A stretch of DNA of 64,000 bases, taken from the NCBI GenBank assembly GCA_044225825.1, contig JBGAIB010000007.1:62001-126000 (forward strand), in the 5' to 3' direction. Position numbers and translations under genes: made by a program. The DNA is from Bog-950 sp044225825 (lineage in GTDB: Bacteria; Bacteroidota; Bacteroidia; Chitinophagales; LD1). Each line of letters opens with the position of its first letter. Position 1 is the first letter of the stretch. Below are positions 53,201 through 61,082 of this stretch, piece after piece. Under the pieces are notes generated by a model. The model did no database searches. It was not told where the DNA came from and worked only from the letters and a program-made list of their open reading frames with translations.

Positions 53201-53411
53201 GCGCCAGTTGTTCCACTTTGGCATCGCCGGTTTTTAATTTACCGAGGGTGGAGATGATGCGCTCCTTCATTTCGGCAGCGGCCTTGTTTGTAAAGGTAAT
53301 AGCCAGTATATGCCGGAATTTTTCGGGCTCCTTTAGCGCAATGCGCAGGAACTCCTTAACCAGCGTATATGTTTTGCCTGAACCTGCCGAGGCTTTATAA
53401 ATGCGTAACAT
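50268..53411 (-). CDS. addA: AddA-like UvrD-family helicase-nuclease
   Basis: 1047 aa. Walker A YKASAGSGKTYTLVKEF near residue 5, motif Ia FTNKAAAEMKERI, motif II DSILIDEHQDTSVLQW, motif IV NLAYNYRSRKNIIAFN, motif V VRIMTIHKSKGLEFPVVIL and motif VI VIYVATTRTADVLY: a full UvrD/RecB superfamily-1 helicase. The C-terminal nuclease domain has VLIDYKTGEALPEHATQLRD with the catalytic Asp and Lys. It loads recombinases at double-strand breaks together with the AddB-like protein. First of the two-gene operon. Confidence 0.92.
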   Translation of the reverse strand: MLRIYKASAGSGKTYTLVKEFLRIALKEPEKFRHILAITFTNKAAAEMKERIISTLGKLKTGDAKVEQLAQDLEGETGLSAAALREKSGEMLRNILHQYADLHVSTIDSFVHRVIRAFAHDLSLSMNFDIEMDRDKLLTEVIELLMDRLHDEDDQVTNAVVEYAESNIEEGKSWNIEYALMTLGRELFNEEAIPHLQELNKYDLNEVKQVRSALHAYVNSFEQGLFSEGKKAYNLILNAGLTAKSFHQGDRGIFGFFRKYAEESFPNDVEGNSYVIKTITEGKWAAAKLSPGELASLEGIKEQLRQHYETMVRHNRSAGGDYQLAQLLLQRFYAFILLTDIQKLLEEYKKENNLLHISEFQQRVHAIVREQEAPVIYERIGEWFDSILIDEHQDTSVLQWQNLLPLVENSQFKTEDSLVVGDGKQAIYRFRNGKVEQFALLPKIYGSENDLRLKEREVAINNYGVQNLNLAYNYRSRKNIIAFNNELYEVVATAPELLNKSIYENSAQLPGDKTPEGGYVQLEFLPEPQGETHDEQYCKRVEALIEDARQRGYAFKDIAVLTRSNIFGSAIAGYLIQKGIRVISSESLLIDRSPKVRLLLSTLNYFDQKLNHIARAEIAYYINALQHGTSPDFGKRNFRCTEEEFEQQISDMLGKPFRSYDFLSFHITEMVQRLSAFYGLSSGDPFLQFFMDEVMSFAANRRSNIREFLDWWGEVRRNKSIIYPDTLDAVRIMTIHKSKGLEFPVVILAEADFPVKTTRKHFWVNLDKPWLKELHLGILPVNQKLKETEFAQLYEQEVASSFLDVLNVIYVATTRTADVLYILSGELKNLPKDNNSVTALWVYFLQQTNRWAGWKTYQFGDVATRRIQPEKPGAYHLYEVGPTMQTTTGVRELAIRKNSQVLWATGVQEKINWGNVVHTALSRVRFAADVPRVVKRMLADGLLTENEAQRLTEKIEAVIQHPQLQQYYTPSYRAINERRIITQQGLRKPDRVAVKGKEAVLIDYKTGEALPEHATQLRDYSKALEALGMQTVKRLLVYTETKQVEEV

Positions 53412-53508
53412 GAGTACTAAATGCGCCTTTTAACTGATGAAGCAAAATACGAACCTACGAAGCTTCTGCGCAATGTATTTGCGCACAGGTTGGGGAAATA
53501 GCAATTAA

Positions 53509-54279
53509 TTAACCTGCTTTAACGAGGCGGAATACCCTGCTTGCGCCGGAAGCATTCGTTAATACGGCTATATACATCCCTGCCGGCAGGTGCGGACAGG
53601 CTTGTGTGTAAGCCGATGTTACTGAGGTCTGCAAGAGTTGCTGGCCCTGCAGATTGAAGAGTTGTAAGGTGCAGGGAGAATAAATGTTAGAGATCATAAG
53701 TTGGTCGTACAGAAAGACGGCTTTAATTTGATTTAGACTTTCTTCCGTAATACCAACAGGGCAGTCAGCCAATAGACCAGCGGACGAAGCCGTATCAACG
53801 GCGGGGCAGTTGACCTGAGCGTCGCGGACGCGCAGGGGTAGCGTATAAGTTCCGCCGGCGTGATTAAAGCCAATGTCCATTGTTAAAACTACCCGGGCAT
53901 TGTATTGACCCGTAGGAGATTCAGTAACACCACTAATAATCACACACATACTATCGCCGTGCTGCACGAGGTTATTTGTTTTGTTGGTACGGAAGCAAAG
54001 ACCGCATGGCAAGTTATTTATGCTGTCGACCCTGATGACGTCCACATAAACTGAAGCATTATTAAACTGGATATAGCTTGAATTATTTATTACCAAGGTG
54101 GTGCTGTAAAATGAATCCTGTACAATGCAATCGGGCGTGCCGGAAGGGCTCCAAATCCAATAGGTGCTATCGGGTACTGCTTGCGGCGTGCAGACAGAAG
54201 GACCGGAGTTGCCGCAATATTGGGCACCGGCACTGAGGACAATTAATAAGAGAATGAATGCTGTAGCAAAGTGTTTCAT
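53509..54279 (-). CDS. Secreted protein with type-A T9SS domain (tandem copy 1)
   Basis: 256 aa. Signal peptide ends SAGA, then QYCGNSGPSVCTPQAVPDST. The mid-region has NNLPCGLCFRTNKTNNLVQH and paired cysteines; the end (LMISNIYSPCTLQLFNLQGQ ... LPAGMYIAVLTN) is the type-A sorting domain. It is homologous along its whole length to the next gene, 18 bases upstream on the same strand. No enzyme signature. Likely an adhesin or matrix protein; function unknown. Confidence 0.8.
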   Translation of the reverse strand: MKHFATAFILLLIVLSAGAQYCGNSGPSVCTPQAVPDSTYWIWSPSGTPDCIVQDSFYSTTLVINNSSYIQFNNASVYVDVIRVDSINNLPCGLCFRTNKTNNLVQHGDSMCVIISGVTESPTGQYNARVVLTMDIGFNHAGGTYTLPLRVRDAQVNCPAVDTASSAGLLADCPVGITEESLNQIKAVFLYDQLMISNIYSPCTLQLFNLQGQQLLQTSVTSAYTQACPHLPAGMYIAVLTNASGASRVFRLVKAG

Positions 54280-54297
54280 AGCAGGACATTAGTTGTC

Positions 54298-55092
54298 TTA
54301 ATTTTGCTTTACCAACCGCATAGTTTTCTTACCGCTTGAATTGGAGAGCGCTACTACATACAAACCGACTTGCAGATTCGGGAATGCATTCGCATATGTA
54401 TCGCTAACTGTCGTTTGAAGAATCAATTGCCCCTGCAGATTAAATACTTGTACTTGTGTAGAAACGGTAGCATTGTTGATAATGATTTGATCGCCGATAA
54501 AAGCTGCTTTCACTTGCGCCAGGTCATTTTCCACGATGCCCACGTTAGTGCAGTTAACAAAGCTGCCATTGGAGAAGGTATCCACCTCCGGGCAGTTGCC
54601 CTGGTCATCCCGAATGCGGAGAGGAAGCCATAGAGGATTGTTGTGGTCATTCGGATCGGTAGGATTTATAGCAATGGGGAAACCAAGATCGGCTGTAGCC
54701 AGTATAGTTGCGTTGTATTGGCCCGGCATGGAATGTGTAATTCCGCTGATGGAGACACACATGCTATCGCCGTGATAAACGATGTTATTGACCTTGTTAG
54801 TGCTATAGCACAATCCGCAAGGCAGATTAAGGATGGTATCGATGCGAATAGAGTTGACACTAAGTGTTTGGCCACTGAAAGTAATGTCGGTCTTATTATA
54901 GATGGTGAAGGAGGTGCTGTAGAATGAATCGCGGACGATGCAGTCGTGCATGTAGGAAGTAGGCCAAATGCGATACGTACTATCCGGTGCCGCCACGGGA
55001 TTACAAATGGAAGGTCCGGAATTACCGCAATATTGAGCGACAGCGTGCGAAGTGAGCAGAAAGGAAAATAACAGGATGGAAAGGTGTTTCAT
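54298..55092 (-). CDS. Secreted protein with type-A T9SS domain (tandem copy 2)
   Basis: 264 aa. After a signal peptide, QYCGNSGPSICNPVAAPDST, LNLPCGLCYSTNKVNNIVYH, HGDSMCVSISG and a type-A sorting domain (IIINNATVSTQVQVFNLQGQ, LQVGLYVVALSN). Shared landmarks with the copy at 53509: QYCGNSGP, LPCGLC, HGDSMCV-ISG, GQYNA, NCP-VDT and the sorting domain. This copy has an extra loop (PTDPNDHNNPLWLPLRIRDD). First gene of the tandem pair. Confidence 0.8.
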   Translation of the reverse strand: MKHLSILLFSFLLTSHAVAQYCGNSGPSICNPVAAPDSTYRIWPTSYMHDCIVRDSFYSTSFTIYNKTDITFSGQTLSVNSIRIDTILNLPCGLCYSTNKVNNIVYHGDSMCVSISGITHSMPGQYNATILATADLGFPIAINPTDPNDHNNPLWLPLRIRDDQGNCPEVDTFSNGSFVNCTNVGIVENDLAQVKAAFIGDQIIINNATVSTQVQVFNLQGQLILQTTVSDTYANAFPNLQVGLYVVALSNSSGKKTMRLVKQN

Positions 55093-55137
55093 ATTTATTG
55101 TTCTATGAATAAATATAAAACATTTTAAAGGTAAGTG

Positions 55138-55806
55138 CTATTGCACAACTGCCCTTAACATTTCGCGCTTACCGGGAGGGCCGGGGATTTTTTCGATGAG
55201 GAAGCCGGCTTCTTTCATCGCTTTTTGCACGACGCTTTTGGAGCAATAGGTAACTAATACACCACCTGGTTTTAAGGCACGGTGCATTTTGCGGAAGATG
55301 TCGGCTGTCCACATTTCGGGTTGGTGGGTGGGGGCAAAGGCATCGAAGTAAATAAGATCGAAGCGGTGTTCGGGCAATTCGCGTTCTACCAAGGAGCCCT
55401 GCATTTTGGTGAATGCAAAAAGTGGTGTTATCTGGTGTTCCTCTTCCCAACGGCACAGGTGTAGTGTGTGGTAAGGACCATAACAGAATTCGTAACCCAG
55501 CTGAATAGTGTAGTTCAGTTCCTTGATGGTTTCGATAGGAACCGGATACAGTTCAATAGTAGTGTAATTAATACTGCGGTGCTGTTTCTCGCCTTCCAGC
55601 ATGGTTAGCATGGCATTTAAGCCTGTACCAAACCCCACTTCGAAGATATGTATGGTTTCAGGGTTCCGTTCCAACAGAGGTTTTAAACCTGCCTCAATAA
55701 ACACATGTTGGCTTTCCTGTATAGCACCATGACGAGAATGATAGATCTCGTTAAACTTCCCGGAGAATAACGTATGCGAGCCGTCGCTGGTAGTAATAAT
55801 ATGCAC
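55138..55806 (-). CDS. mnmD: tRNA (mnm5s2U34) methyltransferase MnmD
   Basis: 222 aa, GTG start. SAM-binding motif IHIFEVGFGTGLNAMLTML near residue 55, then YTTIELYPVPIETIKEL and the acidic DLIYFDAFAPTHQPEMWTAD block. These match the methyltransferase half of MnmC, here as the separate MnmD enzyme that makes the last methylation of mnm5s2U at tRNA wobble position 34. A TATCTTTG box (55824-55831) upstream and AAGGAAGG before the GTG support this start. Confidence 0.9.
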   Translation of the reverse strand: MHIITTSDGSHTLFSGKFNEIYHSRHGAIQESQHVFIEAGLKPLLERNPETIHIFEVGFGTGLNAMLTMLEGEKQHRSINYTTIELYPVPIETIKELNYTIQLGYEFCYGPYHTLHLCRWEEEHQITPLFAFTKMQGSLVERELPEHRFDLIYFDAFAPTHQPEMWTADIFRKMHRALKPGGVLVTYCSKSVVQKAMKEAGFLIEKIPGPPGKREMLRAVVQ

Positions 55807-55823
55807 GCTGCCTTCCTTTTGTG

Positions 55824-55831
55824 CAAAGATA
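55824..55831 (-). promoter_or_regulatory. -7 box of mnmD
   Basis: TATCTTTG on the minus strand, 17 bases before the GTG start at 55806. Exact consensus; no clear -33 TTTG. Implies a leader of about 12 bases. Confidence 0.45.
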
Positions 55832-55854
55832 CGTAATACTACGCCGCTGAATTG

Positions 55855-57987
55855 TTAAGCCTGCGGGTAAAACTTTTTGCCGCTTGCTGCATACTCGCGC
55901 AGGATGGCAGCAGGCTTGAAGCGTGCACCGTATTTTGCAGAGAGATCTTCCATTAAAGCCAGAACCTTATCCGCTCCTACATGGTCGATATAGCGGAATG
56001 GGCCGCCCGTGAACGGAGGAAAACCTAAACCAAAGATAGCACCTACGTCGCCATCGGTAGGACTTTCAAGAATGTTCTCCTGTAAACAGAGCAGGGCTTC
56101 GTTTACCATCATCATACCCATGCGATTTTGGATGGCCTCGGTGCTGAACTCCTTACGGGCGGGGTTACCGAAGTATTTATAAACGTTCTCGTCGATGCCC
56201 TGCTTTTTGCCTTTTTCGTCGTATTTATAAAAGCCGCGCTTGTTCTTTTTACCATAACAGCCGTCCTTAAACATTTTGATGATAGCATCGGTAGTGCGGG
56301 CGCCCTCGCGTTTTTTGGCTTCCTGTGCAAATTCACCGCTCATGATGTGGGCCCCTACGTCGATGCCCACTTCATCCTGCAGTGTAACAGGACCAACAGG
56401 AAAGCCCCACTTCTTCATAGCCTTGTCGATTAAAGCGGCATCGCAGCCTTCTTCAATCAGCAGGAAGCACTCATTCATATAAGGAGCCAGAATGCGTGTA
56501 GTGTAAAAACCCGGACCATCGTTTACCACAATACATGTTTTACCCTGACGGATGCCGATTTCGAAGCAGGTAGCAGTAACCCAATCGGCAGTTTTAGGCG
56601 TTTTAATAATTTCCAGCAAAGGCATTTTAGGCACGGGACTGAAGTAGTGCATACCAATGATGTTCTCGGGACGGGAAGCTTTTTCAGCAATGTGGCCGAT
56701 TGGCAGGGCCGAGGTATTGGATGCAAACACTGTTTTAGATCCGGTGGCAGCTTCACATTCTGCTACCACCCGTTGTTTCAGTTTAATTTCTTCAAACACC
56801 GCTTCAATGATCACTTCTACTTTATCGAAACCTGAATAATCCAGTTTTGATTCTACACGGTTCATGATCTCTTCGGCTTCGGGTTGGCTCATGCGTTTAC
56901 GCTTCACCTTTTTATATAAATCGCCCCAGATGGTTTGTTTGGCAGAAGCAATGGTTTCTTCTTTTATATCCTTCAACAGCACGCGCATACCATCCATGGC
57001 GCTAACTTCGGCTATACCGGCGCCCATAAAGCCTGCACCTACCATGGCCAGGTTATTTACATGCACGATCTCGGCTTTGCCCTCGTATGGGTTCTTCTTC
57101 TTCTCCGTCATATTGAAGAAGATATTTATTAATTGACGGCTTTCGTTGGTGAGAATCAGTTCTTCGAACTTCACGGCTTCGGCTTCCAGGCCGGCGGCCA
57201 TGCCCTGTTCCATGCCTGTTTCCACACATTCTAAGATGCGTAGTGGGGCAGGATAGTTACCCATGGTTTGCTTCATCACCATTTCTTTGGCCTTTTTATA
57301 TACGATGCCACGGGTGATTGAATTGCTTTCGAGCACCTTCTCTACAAGCGTGCGCTTATCGGAGCGTTGCAGAGGCGCTTTTAATAATTGCTTTGCGAAA
57401 TCGATAGCTGCATTCAGCAGGCTTTCTTTGGTAGTTATCTTATCGGCCAGGCCCAGGCTGATTGCCTTTTTGGCGTAAATCTTTTTACCTGTTAACAGCA
57501 TATCGAGCGAGCGCTGTAAACCAATGAGGCGAGGCAAACGTTGTGTGCCACCGCCGCCGGGTAACAAACCCAGCATAACTTCCGGTAGGGCAAAGTGAGT
57601 TGCAGCATCGTCGCTAACAATACGACCATGACAAGCAAGTGCTATTTCGGTTCCCGCACCTAAGCATGCACCGTGTATGGCGGCCACCACCGGCTTGCCT
57701 GATTTTTCCAATCTGTTAAGCGAGGCATGGCCATTGCGGGTAAAGTCGATAAAATCGCCTTTCTTCTTCACCTTGCCAAACATGTCGATATCGGCACCGG
57801 CAATCCAGTCCTTCTTTTTAGAGGCGATTACAGCCGCTTTAATATAACTATCGGCTTCCAATTGCTGAAAAAGGCGGTCTATTTCATCTACAAAGGCTGT
57901 AGAAACCTTGTTGATCTTCTCATTAGGCTGGTCTAACCAAACAATGGCTATTTCTCCGCGTTTCTCGATAGTGGCTATGTTGCTCAT
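55855..57987 (-). CDS. Enoyl-CoA hydratase / 3-hydroxyacyl-CoA dehydrogenase fusion (FadJ/FadB type)
   Basis: 710 aa, normal length for the two-domain enzyme. N-terminal crotonase domain: IKAAVIASKKKDWIAGADID, AAIHGACLGAGTEIALACHG (oxyanion hole and catalytic Glu) and ALPEVMLGLLPGGGGTQRLP. NAD-binding domain starts AMVGAGFMGAGIAEVSAMDG (~318); ASNTSALPIGHIAEKASRPE and GMHYFSPVPKMPLLEI carry the catalytic His. The C-terminal 3HCDH repeats follow (GPVTLQDEVGIDVGAHIM). It performs two successive steps of fatty-acid beta-oxidation. etfBA in the same window serves the preceding acyl-CoA dehydrogenase step. Confidence 0.95.
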   Translation of the reverse strand: MSNIATIEKRGEIAIVWLDQPNEKINKVSTAFVDEIDRLFQQLEADSYIKAAVIASKKKDWIAGADIDMFGKVKKKGDFIDFTRNGHASLNRLEKSGKPVVAAIHGACLGAGTEIALACHGRIVSDDAATHFALPEVMLGLLPGGGGTQRLPRLIGLQRSLDMLLTGKKIYAKKAISLGLADKITTKESLLNAAIDFAKQLLKAPLQRSDKRTLVEKVLESNSITRGIVYKKAKEMVMKQTMGNYPAPLRILECVETGMEQGMAAGLEAEAVKFEELILTNESRQLINIFFNMTEKKKNPYEGKAEIVHVNNLAMVGAGFMGAGIAEVSAMDGMRVLLKDIKEETIASAKQTIWGDLYKKVKRKRMSQPEAEEIMNRVESKLDYSGFDKVEVIIEAVFEEIKLKQRVVAECEAATGSKTVFASNTSALPIGHIAEKASRPENIIGMHYFSPVPKMPLLEIIKTPKTADWVTATCFEIGIRQGKTCIVVNDGPGFYTTRILAPYMNECFLLIEEGCDAALIDKAMKKWGFPVGPVTLQDEVGIDVGAHIMSGEFAQEAKKREGARTTDAIIKMFKDGCYGKKNKRGFYKYDEKGKKQGIDENVYKYFGNPARKEFSTEAIQNRMGMMMVNEALLCLQENILESPTDGDVGAIFGLGFPPFTGGPFRYIDHVGADKVLALMEDLSAKYGARFKPAAILREYAASGKKFYPQA

Positions 57988-58092
57988 CCGTAATATTTTG
58001 GGCTAATATATAGAAGGTTAACGGTATCGCGTTTGGTAAAAAATAGAGCAGCAAGGGCAACATGTGATGTATTACAAACCAACCCTTGTAAA

Positions 58093-58446
58093 ATGAGCCA
58101 CGATACATACAACCCCAACGCTTCCGGTGCCGTAAACACAAGCAACAACCGCAATCGCCTCCTGAAGATTGCAAGGGAAAACAAGGAACCTGAGCGTGTT
58201 ATCCCGGTTTGTTCCAAAACTATTAGTGGTTATAAAATTGAAACGTGTATGGCAACGTCGGAAGCAGAAGTGTATTATTACGAGAAAGGAAAGCAGGATT
58301 ATAACATTGGGTTTTACGATCAACCCTTCCCCAGCCCCATGGCTTTAGAATTAGATGAGTTTGAGCTGCGTTGCAATAAGGCGTACAAGCGTGGCTATTG
58401 TGATGCGATGGACGAATTGAAAAAGCAACTGGCTCTGGTTAAATAA
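58093..58446 (+). CDS. Small hypothetical protein, 117 aa
   Basis: Starts MSHDTYNPNASGAVNTSNNR (ATG 58093; a TTG at 58033 is less likely). A polar N-terminal 25 residues is followed by a basic helix (NRLLKIARENKEPERV) and then a compact Tyr/Cys-containing region (YYEKGKQDYNIGFYDQPFPS, NKAYKRGYCDAMDELKKQLA). No family recognised. It is divergent from the beta-oxidation gene and convergent with gluQ with a 4-base gap. Confidence 0.6.
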   Translation: MSHDTYNPNASGAVNTSNNRNRLLKIARENKEPERVIPVCSKTISGYKIETCMATSEAEVYYYEKGKQDYNIGFYDQPFPSPMALELDEFELRCNKAYKRGYCDAMDELKKQLALVK

Positions 58447-58450
58447 AACA

Positions 58451-59347
58451 TTATTGCATAAACCAACCCGGCACCTTACTACTACCGGAATTAAATTGCT
58501 GTAACATGGTCTGTAACGATGTTACGGGTTCGGCAAAACCCATCAGTTTACCAATATACAAATAGAATTTTTCAGGCGTTGCAGCTTGTGCACGCCACCA
58601 TTGCAGTGATTGACTACCTGCGGATTTGGATAACTTATTACCATCCTGATCCCTTATTAATGCATGGTGGTAAAAATGTATATCGCTGAATGCTGTGAAG
58701 TTTGCTATTTGTGCGAGATAAAGTTGTGCAGCGGTACTAACGATCAGATCTTCTCCCCTTACAATGGTATTAATGCCGTAATCTAAATCATCGGCCAGAG
58801 AGGCAACCTGATAGGCTGCAATTCCATCGCGGCGGCGAATTACAAAATGCCGCATAGTTTCAAACAAGTCCATTTTCACCGACCCCTTTAATTCATCCCT
58901 AAATGAGCTAATGGTTCCCTTTGGTGTTTGAATGCGCAGTGCTGTTTCCGGCTTTTGCAGGGGCAGTTGCAACGGGATACAGGTTCCGGGATATTGCCCA
59001 GCACCCACCAATTTGCGTGAACACTGACAAGCAAATACGAGGTTGGTTTGCGTAAGTAAATGGAGGACCTGCGCATACCGCTCGCTGCGAAGTTTTTGAG
59101 AGAAAAGCCGATGGTGTTCATCGGGTGATTGAGGACCTTCGTCCCAATCGAGACCCAGCCATTCAAGGGTTTCGAACACATCATTTAAAAATTGCGGTTG
59201 CATACGCGGGGCATCCAGATCGTCGATACGGAGGCGGAGCAGGCCGTTGTTGGTGCGCACAAGCAGCCAGGTAAGTATAAAATTAAGGGCATTACCGGCG
59301 TGCAGGTAGCCACTGGGTGTAGGCGCTATGCGTGAACGAACTTGCAT
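58451..59347 (-). CDS. gluQ: Glutamyl-Q tRNA(Asp) synthetase
   Basis: 298 aa, the short form lacking the anticodon-binding domain of GltX. Class I motifs: HIGH-like RIAPTPSGYLHAGNALNF and KMSKS-like GNKLSKSAGSQS. The zinc site is CQCSRKLVGAGQYPGTC, with the last Cys some 15 residues on. IRGEDLI-like and LADDLDYGINTIVRGEDLI match the glutamate pocket. The enzyme transfers glutamate to queuosine in tRNA-Asp. It begins 53 bases after the rplL terminator, so it is separately transcribed. Confidence 0.92.
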   Translation of the reverse strand: MQVRSRIAPTPSGYLHAGNALNFILTWLLVRTNNGLLRLRIDDLDAPRMQPQFLNDVFETLEWLGLDWDEGPQSPDEHHRLFSQKLRSERYAQVLHLLTQTNLVFACQCSRKLVGAGQYPGTCIPLQLPLQKPETALRIQTPKGTISSFRDELKGSVKMDLFETMRHFVIRRRDGIAAYQVASLADDLDYGINTIVRGEDLIVSTAAQLYLAQIANFTAFSDIHFYHHALIRDQDGNKLSKSAGSQSLQWWRAQAATPEKFYLYIGKLMGFAEPVTSLQTMLQQFNSGSSKVPGWFMQ

Positions 59348-59402
59348 GACCGGCTGTTATTAAGCGGCCTAATTTATAGAAGATGTGGCAAGGTCAGAAA
59401 AC

Positions 59403-59431
59403 AAAAAAGGCCGCCAAAGGCAGCCTTTTTT
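59403..59431 (-). terminator. Terminator of rplL
   Basis: GGCcGCC / GGCaGCC stem with an AAA loop and one mismatch, flanked by A6 and T6. In the minus direction the T-run follows the stem. It lies 22 bases beyond the rplL stop. Confidence 0.85.
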
Positions 59432-59453
59432 ATGTTGTTGGAATTGAAATGAA

Positions 59454-59831
59454 TTACTTCAGTTCAACTTCAGCACCTGCTTCTTCCAGTTTCTTTTTCA
59501 GATCTTCAGCAGAAGCTTTGTCTAATTTTTCTTTAACTGGTTTTGGTGCACCGTCAACCAGATCTTTAGCCTCTTTCAGGCCCAGACCGGTCAGGTCTTT
59601 CACCACTTTCACTACGTTCAGCTTCTGAGCACCAGCGCTCTTCAGGATCACGTCGAATTCAGTTTTTTCAGCGGCAGCAGCACCACCACCAGCGCCCGGA
59701 GCAGCAGCAACAGCTACAGCAGCAGCAGCAGGTTCGATACCGTAATCAGCCTTAAGAATGTTTGCCAGTTCCTGTACGTCTTTCACAGTCAGGTTTACCA
59801 GAGTTTCAGCGAGAGCTTTTAAATCAGCCAT
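59454..59831 (-). CDS. rplL: 50S ribosomal protein L7/L12
   Basis: 125 aa. N-terminal dimerisation helix (MADLKALAETLVNLTVKDVQ), Ala/Gly-rich hinge (AAAAVAVAAAPGAGGGAAAA), and C-terminal factor-binding domain (LKSAGAQKLNVVKVVKDLTG, GLKEAKDLVDGAPKPVKEKL). It forms the mobile stalk that recruits elongation factors. Unusually it is alone: rplJ, which normally precedes it, is not here. It has its own promoter and terminator. Confidence 0.97.
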   Translation of the reverse strand: MADLKALAETLVNLTVKDVQELANILKADYGIEPAAAAVAVAAAPGAGGGAAAAEKTEFDVILKSAGAQKLNVVKVVKDLTGLGLKEAKDLVDGAPKPVKEKLDKASAEDLKKKLEEAGAEVELK

Positions 59832-59975
59832 TTTTATTTTGCTTTTAGAGTTTAACCATATTGCCCTTTTGTTTTGCGCTGCTACGGCTCACACCCCATC
59901 GCAGTTGGCTCACAAAAGAACCTTAATTTGCCGTTTTTCCAGGGAAAGTTGGAAGCAACCCTTTAAAACGGACGG

Positions 59976-60005
59976 CAAAGATAACTTTCTACTGTAAATT
60001 TCAAA
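59976..60005 (-). promoter_or_regulatory. Promoter of rplL
   Basis: TTTG (60002-60005), 18 bases, then TATCTTTG (59976-59983), exact consensus. The bases after it, CCGTCC, are the same as after the rplE -7 box. The leader before the ATG at 59831 is about 140 bases. Confidence 0.8.
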
Positions 60006-60023
60006 ACTGCCGGAGCCAAAATC

Positions 60024-60746
60024 TTACCGGGTTTTAACAGTAAGGTAGGGCTTGAGTTTGCGCAGGGTGCTGTCGGGCAGAACGCTTACCGAGCGGAGGC
60101 CGTCGGGTGAGGTAAAATTACCATTTTTTTTGCGGTAAGTGATAATGGCTTTGGCCTGACTGCCAGATAGATACGGGTGTCTGGAAAGGGTAGGCGCGTC
60201 AGCTGTGTTCAGGTCTATTTGCGTTACCCGGCCATCGGTTTGCAGGCGGGGTTTCAGGCGGCGATACGTGCTATCAGGCAAGCCCCATACCTCCTGCAAT
60301 TGCTCCACCGAGGCATACCCGCCCAAAGCACGGCGGAAATTCAGGATACGATGAGCCAAAACAGGGCCTATACCTGGCAGCCCTTCGAAGGCAGCTGAAT
60401 CGCCACGATTGATATTTAGAGATGCTGCCGCAGTTGCAGGAGCCTGGGATTGCTTGTTAGGGCCGGTACTGGATACCGGTGCAGTATCCGATAAGTCCGT
60501 AGCACCAACGGGTAAATTAGATGGCTTTGTGCTGTTTAAAAAGGCCTGCACATCGCTTTGGAGTGTAGTATCGACCACGGGTTTAACCGGCCGGAAATAG
60601 AAATACAGACGTGGACTAACCAGGGCCAGTGCTGCCAGTGTTAGCAGCAGCACGATGCCGTTACGTTCCCACGCCGCATAAGTAAAGTAGTTGCTGAGCC
60701 ACTTAAACACGGTATTATAAATATAGGACAAGAAGTTGATAAGCAA
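60024..60746 (-). CDS. ComEA-like helix-hairpin-helix protein
   Basis: 240 aa. One membrane span near residues 28-50 (ERNGIVLLLTLAALALVSPR) after an amphipathic start. A Pro/Ser/Thr-rich linker follows. Two HhH DNA-binding domains come next: FEGLPGIGPVLAHRILNFRR, then LNTADAPTLSRHPYLSGSQA. ComEA proteins bind DNA for uptake in competent cells. The starting codon is TTG (60746), with GTG at 60707 as an alternative; no ATG is available in the N-terminal part. It follows the atpC terminator and precedes rplL. Confidence 0.85.
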   Translation of the reverse strand: MLINFLSYIYNTVFKWLSNYFTYAAWERNGIVLLLTLAALALVSPRLYFYFRPVKPVVDTTLQSDVQAFLNSTKPSNLPVGATDLSDTAPVSSTGPNKQSQAPATAAASLNINRGDSAAFEGLPGIGPVLAHRILNFRRALGGYASVEQLQEVWGLPDSTYRRLKPRLQTDGRVTQIDLNTADAPTLSRHPYLSGSQAKAIITYRKKNGNFTSPDGLRSVSVLPDSTLRKLKPYLTVKTR

Positions 60747-60777
60747 TACTGCACACTTACCGCCAGTAAATAAAAAA

Positions 60778-60795
60778 GGGATGCGTTGGCATCCC
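60778..60795 (-). terminator. Terminator of atpDC
   Basis: GGGATGC / GCATCCC with a GTTG loop. The minus strand continues TTTTTTATTTAC. It lies 27 bases beyond the atpC stop. Confidence 0.85.
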
Positions 60796-60821
60796 TCTTT
60801 CTTATTTGTTTTTTGCGTTAC

Positions 60822-61070
60822 CTAGGCCATTTGACCGCCTTCGGCACACACAATAACTTTGTTGTTAAGGCACTCTACAAAACCGCCGCCGATAGTAACT
60901 GTTTTCTCACCGGTTTCGGTGTTGAACTTCACTGTTCCTTTTTTCAGGGCTGAAATAAGGGGGGCGTGGTTATTCAGAATTTCGAACAAACCGCTGATAC
61001 CGGGCAGTTGCACTAACGTAGCTTCGCCGCTGTATAGCTTTTTTTCGGGTGTCAATATCTCAAGAATCAT
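60822..61070 (-). CDS. atpC: ATP synthase F1 epsilon subunit (short form)
   Basis: 82 aa. ILEILTPEKKLYSGEATLVQ and GISGLFEILNNHAPLISALK with GGGFVECLNNKVIVCAEG give the N-terminal beta-sandwich of epsilon. The C-terminal helical hairpin that inhibits ATP hydrolysis is absent, as is common in Bacteroidota. It follows atpD, with a strong hairpin in the 78-base gap. Confidence 0.95.
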   Translation of the reverse strand: MILEILTPEKKLYSGEATLVQLPGISGLFEILNNHAPLISALKKGTVKFNTETGEKTVTIGGGFVECLNNKVIVCAEGGQMA

Positions 61071-61082
61071 ATTACCGGATTT

